A DNA stretch of 64,000 nt from an uncultured Alphaproteobacteria bacterium (GTDB lineage: Bacteria; Pseudomonadota; Alphaproteobacteria; UBA2966), in NCBI GenBank assembly GCA_958295725.1, contig OY282368.1:744001-808000 (forward strand). The letters run 5' to 3'. Both the position numbers and the translations under genes were made by a program. Positions 57,257-64,000 of this stretch are shown piece by piece. The notes under the pieces were generated by a model. That model had not been told where the DNA came from and ran no database searches. It saw only the letters and a program-made list of their open reading frames with translations. Numbering within the stretch: position 1 is the first letter of the stretch; each line of letters opens with the position of its first letter.

Positions 57257-60160
57257 TCAATCCACCGCGGGTGCGGTGCTTTTCCCCCCATGCACGGAAG
57301 GTTCGTCGCACCATTGAAGGCGAAGGTTCGCGAACGCCTCGAGCGTGTCTTCCGGTAACCCGAGAAGCTCGACGAGGACGGCGCGGTCCAGTGCCTGGCG
57401 GACATCGTCGCGATAGGCCTCGTTCGCCGGCATCAGGGCGACGCTCCGGAACCGTTCGAAAATCGTCGCCGCCTGATCGAGTTTGGCTTCGGACAGAGTC
57501 CTCGGATCGAGGGCCATGAGCGTCGGCAATTCCGAGATCGTCAGTACCGCCCGGCCCTGCTGTTGGCGCGAACCCGACCACCAGAAGGCCATCAATCCCG
57601 GCGTGCTGTTGGCCCAGAGCGCCACGACCTCGTCCCAACGCTCGTCTCGCAGCCGGAAGTTCGGCCAGGCACGGCCGCCGAGCGTGCGTTCCCGCGTCAG
57701 GCACGCTGCAAGGCTCTGCGAGTTGAGTTGGAAATCGCGATTGAAGTGGAGTCGCGTGGCGGTTTGCCAGGCGGCCACCGCGCGGTCTTCGCTATCGGGG
57801 CGAACCTCGCCCTCGCTGTCCGGCTCCACGAACATGTGCCGTTCGCGTTCGGCGTCGTGCCTCCAAAGGATCGGGTAGCTGGGCGCGCCTTGGGTCGGAA
57901 CGATCTTGAACGGGCCGCGGAACGGTGGCTTTCCGTCGTTCTTGTTGCCGACGTCCCGATCCAGCAAACCGCGTTCTCCCAACCGCCCGAGGGGCACGAT
58001 CGGAATGGGATGGCGTTCCGCATCACGCGGCATCCGCAGTTCGCCGCACCGCAACGCCATCATCGTGTCGGCGAGCGCCGACTCGCGCAGGGCCGCGCAC
58101 CCGCCCTCGCTCAACGGCGCGCGGATATAGCTTCCGAGCGGCTGGTCGCCGGCGCGGAGACGGCCCGTCGCGGATGTCTCCGGCAGGTGTGTGACGAGCT
58201 TGGCGACCTCCACGGCTTCGAGCAGGGTGGCCGGACGGCGATGAAGGTTCACGAACAATGTCGGCCCTGCCGCGCCGTTCCGGTCGCGTCGCTTCGTCGC
58301 CACGACGAGCGCTTCCGCCATGCCGGTGTCGGCCGAGAACGCGCGGTCCAGGTTACCGGAGGCGGCAATGGTAACGACCGTGACATCCATATATCGGTCG
58401 GCAAGCAAGTCCCGGACCGCCTGCCAGGATACACCCTGGATGGCGGCGATGGGCAGGACCAGCGCCGCCACGCCGTCCGGCTTCGTCTTGGCGTGCGCCA
58501 GATCGATGAAGTTCGACGCCAGCCCGGCGTTGCCGTGACCGGCCGGGCTTTCCAGTTCCCGGCGAATGCTCGCGAGGCGGTCGGACATCGCCCGTTGTTC
58601 GTCCTCGGTGGTGCGGAAGCCGGCGAAGGACGGGACGGGAACCCTGGTGGTTTCGTGATTGGTCGGACGGGTGAAGGGCGGGTTCATGATCACCAGATCG
58701 ACCGACTCGTGGGGCAACTCGACATCCTGTATGTCCATGTCGCCTCGGATGCCGTGCGCCTGCCGCTGCCCGGTAGCGAACAGGGAGCGCGTCTGCGCCG
58801 CGACGATCAGATCGAGGGAGCCGACGGCGACGCCGCGGTCGCGTTCCTCGCCGGCGCCGACCCCGTAGGGCATCGTGTAGACGCGGGTGTTGTCGAAAAT
58901 TACGGACGGATGGACGCTCGACAGCTGCGAGGCACAGAGGTGCGCGGCGGCGGGCATGATGTCGGCCGCGACGATGGAACGCTCGATCATCCGGCGGTGA
59001 ATCTCGCTGTCGTCGCCGCCGGCATGGCGGTATCTGCCGAGGACGGCGTGATAGGCGGCGGAGAGGAGCGTGCCCGTGCCGCAGGAAAGGTCGGCGATGG
59101 TGAGGTTCGGGTAGGCGGCGAGATCGGTCCAGTCGGCGTCCAGGCGGGCCGTGGCGAGTTCCGCGAGCAGGGTGGCGCTGGTCGGCAAGGTGTAGAAGGT
59201 TGCCAGGAATTTCCGGTCGACGATCAGGTTCTGGAACATCCTGCCCGCCAGGTCGTGGCGTGTCGTCGCGCCGATATGGGCGAGTCGGTCCGCCGCGTCG
59301 GCGAGGGCGGCGAGAATGCGCCGCGCCGTGTCGGAACGGACCGTGGCGAGGAGGTCGGACGCGACCTTGAAGATCGGCCAGTAGTTGATCTCGTCGAGAA
59401 TATGTCGCCATGCGAACAGAAGCTCCATCTGGAAGGACGTTCGCGAAGTGGTCCGGAGTTGCGCGACCGGCGGGACGTCGTGCGCACCGGTGATCATCGC
59501 GTGGAACGTCAGCGCATTGGCGATGATGGTCATCGCCATGCGGTTCGTCTGTTCGCCGCCGCGCTGGTTGAGGATGCGTCCGAAATTGCGCTCGACGTCC
59601 GGGAAGCCGAGCGTGACTGCGTCCTGGATGGCCCTGGTGGCGATGCGCACGCCGTTTTCGAGTATCGACATGCCTTTGTCGACGAGGCGCTGCGACACCA
59701 TCGCGTGCTCGATGCATCGGGCGATGTGGTCGATGCCGCCCGTGAGCCACCCCGTCTCGGGCCAGCGTCGGGTCGTCGATGGATCGCCCGAGAACACGCA
59801 GTAATCGAAGTCGGCGGCGGCGATGCGTTCGGCGAGGTCGGCCTGGCCGCGCCGAAGGGAGTCCGGGATGCGGACGGCGATGGCCTGTTCGATCGGCTCG
59901 GCGGATGCCAGCGGCTGCTTGCCGAGCCGGGCCCTGGCGTCGCCCTCGACGGTGGCCGCCGGCGCGTACTCGGTTTCGACGACGACGGGCTGCGTGTTCG
60001 GCGCCTGGACGAGAATGTCGGGCCGCAGCCGGGGATCGTCGGGAAAGACCCCGGTCCGTTCGACGCCCAGATGATCTCTCCACAAGGGGTGCTTGCCGCG
60101 CAGGGCTTCGGCGAAATGGCCGTTGAACGTGACTTCGCCGGTGCGTGGCACTTTGATCAC
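57257..60160 (-). CDS. large DNA adenine-type methyltransferase with nuclease-like N-terminus
   Basis: This 967-residue protein is a class I SAM-dependent DNA methyltransferase. The SAM motif is DLSCGTGTL (residues 357-365), preceded by FYTLPTSATLLAELA, and the catalytic motif is NPPF (493-496) as in N6-adenine enzymes. The N-terminal 130 residues contain RPDILVQAPNTQPVVVETEY, where Asp48 and Glu62/Glu64 resemble a PD-(D/E)xK nuclease core, though with Glu where a Lys is expected. After the methylase core comes a long C-terminal part (about 650-967) that may be a DNA-recognition domain. It could be a restriction-modification or single-protein (type IIG-like) defence enzyme. The start is a GTG with a weak ribosome site. 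It is alone; no partner restriction gene is adjacent. Confidence 0.82.
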   Translation of the reverse strand: MIKVPRTGEVTFNGHFAEALRGKHPLWRDHLGVERTGVFPDDPRLRPDILVQAPNTQPVVVETEYAPAATVEGDARARLGKQPLASAEPIEQAIAVRIPDSLRRGQADLAERIAAADFDYCVFSGDPSTTRRWPETGWLTGGIDHIARCIEHAMVSQRLVDKGMSILENGVRIATRAIQDAVTLGFPDVERNFGRILNQRGGEQTNRMAMTIIANALTFHAMITGAHDVPPVAQLRTTSRTSFQMELLFAWRHILDEINYWPIFKVASDLLATVRSDTARRILAALADAADRLAHIGATTRHDLAGRMFQNLIVDRKFLATFYTLPTSATLLAELATARLDADWTDLAAYPNLTIADLSCGTGTLLSAAYHAVLGRYRHAGGDDSEIHRRMIERSIVAADIMPAAAHLCASQLSSVHPSVIFDNTRVYTMPYGVGAGEERDRGVAVGSLDLIVAAQTRSLFATGQRQAHGIRGDMDIQDVELPHESVDLVIMNPPFTRPTNHETTRVPVPSFAGFRTTEDEQRAMSDRLASIRRELESPAGHGNAGLASNFIDLAHAKTKPDGVAALVLPIAAIQGVSWQAVRDLLADRYMDVTVVTIAASGNLDRAFSADTGMAEALVVATKRRDRNGAAGPTLFVNLHRRPATLLEAVEVAKLVTHLPETSATGRLRAGDQPLGSYIRAPLSEGGCAALRESALADTMMALRCGELRMPRDAERHPIPIVPLGRLGERGLLDRDVGNKNDGKPPFRGPFKIVPTQGAPSYPILWRHDAERERHMFVEPDSEGEVRPDSEDRAVAAWQTATRLHFNRDFQLNSQSLAACLTRERTLGGRAWPNFRLRDERWDEVVALWANSTPGLMAFWWSGSRQQQGRAVLTISELPTLMALDPRTLSEAKLDQAATIFERFRSVALMPANEAYRDDVRQALDRAVLVELLGLPEDTLEAFANLRLQWCDEPSVHGGKSTAPAVD

Positions 60161-60428
60161 GCTGATCGCGCCAAGCGCCCCGCGGTCGCGGACCGGTCGC
60201 CGCGATGCGCATGGAAACAGGCGGTTCCGTCGATCAGGTCAGTCGCGCCAGTTATGCCGAGCCCGCTTTGCATGGGCGCAAACTACCATCAAATGCTTCC
60301 GTCGACGAACCGCGCCTCGGTTCACTCGATGTCGCGGCGAAGCCTGCTATATCCGACCGGACGTTGGTGGGATATTCTTCCCGTTCGTGCCGACCGGCTC
60401 GAACAATGCCCTTTCCGGCGGGCCCGCC

Positions 60429-61637
60429 ATGAACGACAGACCCACCGGGGCCCTTTCCGGCGTTCGCGTGATCGACGTCACGACGATCGTTCTCGGGCCC
60501 TACGCGACTCAGCTGCTCGGAGACCTCGGCGCCGACGTCATCAAGATCGAGCCCCCGGGCGCCGGCGATCCCATCCGTCACGCGGGCCCCAAGCGCAACG
60601 AGGGCATGGGCGGCATCTTCCTGAACATAAATCGCAACAAACGGAGCGTCGTCCTCGACCTCAAGCGAGACGGGGCGAAGGAAGCCTTGCGCCGTCTCGT
60701 CCCGACGGCCGCCGTCTTCTTCCACAACATGCGGCCGCGGGCGATAAAGCGCCTGGGGTTCGATTACGAGGCGGTCTCGGAGCTGAAGCCGGACATCGTC
60801 TACTGCGGCGCCTACGGATACTCGGAGAGGGGTCCATACGCCGACAGGCCGGCCTATGACGATCTGATACAGGGCGCGTCGGGACTGGCGGTGCTCGGCG
60901 CGGACTCCGACGGAGCGCCGCGTTACACGCCGACCATTCTGGTGGACAAGCTCGTCGGCTTGGTGGCGAGCCAAGCCATTCTCGGCGCGCTCTACCATCG
61001 GTCGCGGACGGGGAAAGGGCAGAAGGTCGAGGTGCCGATGTTCGAGACCATGGCGGCCTTCATGCTGGCCGAGCACATTTATGGTCGCGCCTTCGAACCC
61101 TCGCTCGGGGGGACGGGATACGCCCGCGTCGTATCCCCGCATCGCAGGCCGGCGAGAGCCAGGGACGGCTACATCTGCATCCTGCCGTATACCGAGGCGC
61201 AGTGGGTCGCCTTCTTCGAGATATCGGGGCGCCCGGAATTGCGCTCGGATCCGAGGTTCGGGGACTACGCCTCGCGTAGCGGGAACATCGACGCCCTGTA
61301 CGAAACGATGGGCGAGGCGATCGCGGAGAAGACCGTCGCCGAATGGGCGGAGCTCTGTGACAGGGCACAGATTCCCTGGGCGCCGGTCAACACGCTCGAC
61401 GACCTGTTCGAGGACGAGCATCTGCGGGCGGTCGGGTTCTTTCGTCATTCCACGCATCCGAGCGAGGGTGGGATGGTTCTTCCGGAACCGCCCGTCCGGT
61501 TCTCCGCGACGCCCGCCTCGATCCACCGGCACGCGCCGCGGTATGGAGAGCATGGTGCCGAGGTGCTGGAGGAATTGGGGTATACGGAGGAAGAGATCGG
61601 CCGGCTGAGGGAATGCGGCGCGCTGTGGATGCCGTGA
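60429..61637 (+). CDS. CaiB/BaiF family (class III) CoA-transferase
   Basis: The 402-residue CoA-transferase opens GVRVIDVTTIVLGPYATQLLGDLGADVIKIEPPG and has the likely catalytic Asp144 in AYDDLIQGASGL. Other marks are VFFHNMRPRAIKRLG and IPWAPVNTLDDLFEDEHL. It is a second, distinct paralogue of the one at 18847-20100. The start at 60429 follows a divergent 268-base gap shared with the methyltransferase. A small dimeric-barrel gene follows 49 bases downstream and may be in the same operon. Confidence 0.9.
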   Translation: MNDRPTGALSGVRVIDVTTIVLGPYATQLLGDLGADVIKIEPPGAGDPIRHAGPKRNEGMGGIFLNINRNKRSVVLDLKRDGAKEALRRLVPTAAVFFHNMRPRAIKRLGFDYEAVSELKPDIVYCGAYGYSERGPYADRPAYDDLIQGASGLAVLGADSDGAPRYTPTILVDKLVGLVASQAILGALYHRSRTGKGQKVEVPMFETMAAFMLAEHIYGRAFEPSLGGTGYARVVSPHRRPARARDGYICILPYTEAQWVAFFEISGRPELRSDPRFGDYASRSGNIDALYETMGEAIAEKTVAEWAELCDRAQIPWAPVNTLDDLFEDEHLRAVGFFRHSTHPSEGGMVLPEPPVRFSATPASIHRHAPRYGEHGAEVLEELGYTEEEIGRLRECGALWMP

Positions 61638-61686
61638 TCCCGACCGGTCGTTCGTGAAAACGAGACACGATCGAGGAGGAGACGCG

Positions 61687-62004
61687 ATGTCGAAGACGTT
61701 GGTCATGGTGATGGTGGAAAAGCCGGAGAGCGTCGGCGACGAGGAATTCAACCGGTTGTACAATGAAGACCATATCCCGGCGCTCTTGGGCGTCCCCGGG
61801 GTGCATGGGGCGAAGCGCTACAGGGTGAACAAGGTGGACGGCGACCTCGACGTGCCGACCTACTTCGCGTTGTACGAGGTCGACTCCCCGGAGACCCGCG
61901 ACTCGGAGGCGTGGCGGGAGGCGGCCAACACCGGAGAGTGGGCGGATACCGTTCGTCCGCTCATTACGAGGCGCCTGGCCGTCACGCTCGATCCCATCGA
62001 TTGA
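61687..62004 (+). CDS. small dimeric alpha/beta-barrel (EthD-like) protein
   Basis: This 105-residue protein has the pattern of a ferredoxin-like dimeric barrel: MVMVEKPESVGDEEFNRLYNEDHIPALLGVPGVHGAKRYRVN, then TYFALYEVDSPE. The YNEDHIP motif is frequent in the EthD/DUF4286-like group. GAGGAGGAGA precedes the ATG at 61687. Family members often bind small aromatic or polyketide-like molecules; the role here is unknown. It may be co-transcribed with the CoA-transferase. Confidence 0.72.
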   Translation: MSKTLVMVMVEKPESVGDEEFNRLYNEDHIPALLGVPGVHGAKRYRVNKVDGDLDVPTYFALYEVDSPETRDSEAWREAANTGEWADTVRPLITRRLAVTLDPID

Positions 62005-62177
62005 GTCCGCCGGAAGCGGGCTCGACGCGCTGAACCGTTTCGGAGGGCTTGTCCGCCCGGTAACGACGCCGGGCGTGCACCGCCGATCTACGACATTCAG
62101 TCGGTTTCGCGTTTCGTTCGCCTTATCCAATGCGGTCGGCTATGGGATGATGCCGCGTCCAGCATGACGTGAGGACC

Positions 62178-64000
62178 ATGGCGCACGCGGATTTCGCTCA
62201 TCTGAGGGTGCATACGGCGTACTCGTTGTCGGAGGGCGCCATCACCATCGGCGAACTCGTCGAACTCTGCGCGCGTCACGACATGCCGGCCGTGGCGGTC
62301 ACCGACTCCGGAAACCTCTTCGGGGCGCTGGAATTTTCCATGGCCTGCGCCGAGGCGGGGATCCAGCCGGTCGTCGGTACGGTATTGGGCGTTTCATCGT
62401 TCGCCGAGGCGGACCGCCGGCACAATCGATCCCAGGTCGACTCGGTGGTCCTGCTCGTACAGGACGAAACGGGTTATCGGAATCTCCTCAAGCTGTCCAG
62501 CCAGGCATTCCTCGCCGCGGAGGACGGCGGCGCGCCGAGCGTCACGTATGCCGATCTGAGAGACCACGCCGGGGGGCTCATCGCCTTGACCGGCGGACCT
62601 GTCGGTCCCGTCGACAAGCTGCTTGCCGCCCAGCAGCGCGAGGCCGCCGCGGCCAACTTGCGGGCCCTCGCGAACATGTTTCCGGGGCGCCTGTATGTCG
62701 AATTGCAACGTCACGGGCCGCCCGAGGAAGGCCGGGTCGAAGGGGCCTTGGTCGATCTGGCTTATGAGTTGGAACTTCCGCTCGTGGCGACCAACGATGT
62801 GTACTTTGCTGACGAGTCGATGCGGGAGGCGCACGATGCGCTGATCTGCATTTCCGACGGCACGTATCTCAGCCAGACCGACCGCCGGAAGTTTACGGCG
62901 GAGCACCGCTTCAAATCGGCTCGCGAGATGCGGGAGCTCTTTCAGGATCTTCCCGAGGCCGTGGACAACACCCTCGTCATCGCCCGGCGGTGCTCGTTCC
63001 GCCCCCTGGAGCGCGAACCGATTTTCCCGGCCTATACGTCCCCCCGGGGCCTGGACGCGGAGACGGAAATCCGTCGGCAGGCGGAAGCGGGTCTGGAACG
63101 ACGCCTCGAACGGATCGTCTTTCCGCTCGCCGGCGGGAATGCCGATCGGGAAGCGATAGCGGCGCCCTACCGCGAGCGTCTCGACTACGAGCTGTCCGTG
63201 ATCGTCGACATGGGTTTCGCCGGGTACTTTCTCATCGTGGCCGATTTCATCGGTTTCGCGCGGAAGTCCGAAATCCCCATCGGCCCGGGACGGGGGTCGG
63301 GGGCCGGCTCGGTCGCGGCATGGTCGTTGGGCATCACCGATATCGATCCTCTGAGATTCGGCCTCCTGTTCGAGCGTTTCCTGAACCCGGGCCGGATCTC
63401 GATGCCGGACTTCGACGTCGATTTCTGCCAGGAGGGTCGCGACGAAGTCCTGCGCTACGTCGAGAAAAAGTACGGCCGGGACCGCGTCGCCCAGATCATC
63501 ACCTTCGGAAAGCTCCAGGCGCGTGCGGCGCTGCGCGACGTGGGGCGGGTCCTGGAGATGCCCTACGGTCAGGTCGACCGTATCTGCAAGATGGTCCCGA
63601 ACAACCCCGCGAATCCCGTGAAGCTCGCCGATGCGATCGGCGGAGAGCCGCGACTCCAGGAGATGCGCGATTCGGACGAGGCGGTCGCCCACCTGCTCGA
63701 CATCGCGCTGAAGCTCGAGGGTCTGTACCGGCATGCGTCCACGCACGCCGCGGGCGTGGTCATCGGGGATCGACCGCTCGACACGTTGATTCCGCTTTAC
63801 CGCGACCCGAGATCCACCATGCCGGTGACGCAGTTCTCCATGAAGTATGTCGACCGGGCGGGTCTGGTGAAGTTCGACTTCCTCGGTCTGAAGACGCTCA
63901 CCGTCTTGAACAAGACGCTGAGTCTCATCGACCGAAGGGACGGTGAGATCGAGTTGGAGAAGATACCTCTCGACGATCATGGGACGTTCGAGATGCTCGG
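62178..64000 (+). CDS. dnaE: DNA polymerase III subunit alpha, partial (5' part)
   Basis: The replicative polymerase starts MAHADFAHLRVHTAYSLSEG; the first 607 codons are in the window and the rest runs off at 64000. The N-terminal PHP domain (residues 5-about 275) includes HLRVHTAYS and AVAVTDSGNLFGALEF. The palm has GPGRGSGAGSVAAWSLGIT and the catalytic PDFDVDF with Asp411 and Asp413; the third acidic region is VKFDFLGLKTL. It is DnaE1-like by motifs. GAGGACC lies just before the ATG. No frameshift is seen. Confidence 0.95.
   Translation, partial: MAHADFAHLRVHTAYSLSEGAITIGELVELCARHDMPAVAVTDSGNLFGALEFSMACAEAGIQPVVGTVLGVSSFAEADRRHNRSQVDSVVLLVQDETGYRNLLKLSSQAFLAAEDGGAPSVTYADLRDHAGGLIALTGGPVGPVDKLLAAQQREAAAANLRALANMFPGRLYVELQRHGPPEEGRVEGALVDLAYELELPLVATNDVYFADESMREAHDALICISDGTYLSQTDRRKFTAEHRFKSAREMRELFQDLPEAVDNTLVIARRCSFRPLEREPIFPAYTSPRGLDAETEIRRQAEAGLERRLERIVFPLAGGNADREAIAAPYRERLDYELSVIVDMGFAGYFLIVADFIGFARKSEIPIGPGRGSGAGSVAAWSLGITDIDPLRFGLLFERFLNPGRISMPDFDVDFCQEGRDEVLRYVEKKYGRDRVAQIITFGKLQARAALRDVGRVLEMPYGQVDRICKMVPNNPANPVKLADAIGGEPRLQEMRDSDEAVAHLLDIALKLEGLYRHASTHAAGVVIGDRPLDTLIPLYRDPRSTMPVTQFSMKYVDRAGLVKFDFLGLKTLTVLNKTLSLIDRRDGEIELEKIPLDDHGTFEML

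Overview
The window is GC-rich, densely coded bacterial chromosome. Several things point to an alphaproteobacterium, possibly Rhodospirillales-like: a HemB with the Asp-rich (Mg-type) metal site, a SUF operon led by an Rrf2 regulator, a TAXI-type TRAP transporter, IS5/IS427 and IS481-like elements, and short GC-rich palindromic repeats in several intergenic gaps. No rRNA, tRNA or CRISPR array was seen. The order-level guess is inference only.

Layout. (1) 61-6153, minus: a three-gene NHLP/NHLM-type peptide export system (HlyD-like adaptor, C39 peptidase-ABC protein, second ABC protein with an N-terminal sensor-like domain). No precursor peptide or maturation enzyme is visible. (2) 6504-11702, minus: one large autotransporter-like surface protein with Calx-beta repeats, cut in two by a complete 868-bp IS5-family element. 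Removing the element and one copy of the TA target duplication restores a single 1442-residue frame. (3) 12108-18816, plus: an alpha/alpha-toroid (terpene-cyclase-like) protein coupled to a class III aminotransferase, then a TAXI TRAP transporter and a universal stress protein. (4) 18847-24879, minus: CoA-transferase and atypical crotonase; further upstream a leaderless PotD-like protein, a two-helix membrane protein, a four-domain rhodanese and a cysteine-dioxygenase-like cupin. (5) 25607-26946, plus: tautomerase and amidohydrolase. (6) 27074-33787, plus: a near-consensus promoter and the SUF operon (rrf2-sufB-sufC-sufD-sufS-sufU-sufT-sufA), followed by a lone molybdopterin-dehydrogenase large subunit. 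(7) 36186-37620: a scar of gene fragments (HicB-like tail, an unknown small gene, a decayed IS481-like transposase). (8) 37626-38970: a small coiled-coil membrane protein, cytochrome c and a DM13 protein. (9) 39072-45798, plus: pgi-otsB-GH15-otsA with overlapping starts and stops, then a CoA-binding synthetase alpha-like protein. (10) 45811-50606, minus: C45 peptidase-like acyltransferase, metK, quinone oxidoreductase and hemB. (11) 50723 to the end: icmF (fused acyl-CoA mutase), two transporters on opposite strands, a small secreted protein, a very large DNA methyltransferase, a second CoA-transferase, a small dimeric-barrel protein and the 5' part of dnaE, which runs off the window.

How it fits together. 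The best-defined units are the SUF Fe-S assembly operon with its own cysteine-containing Rrf2 regulator, the trehalose operon that pairs synthesis (OtsA/OtsB) with a GH15 hydrolase and phosphoglucose isomerase, the peptide exporter, and the TRAP importer with a stress-protein partner. Mobile-element history is visible throughout: one intact IS, two decayed IS481-like relics that share an identical 25-nt end, and two further end-like scars, one directly upstream of the SUF promoter. The least explained units are the toroid/aminotransferase pair, the cupin-rhodanese-leaderless SBP cluster and the methyltransferase with a nuclease-like N-terminus.
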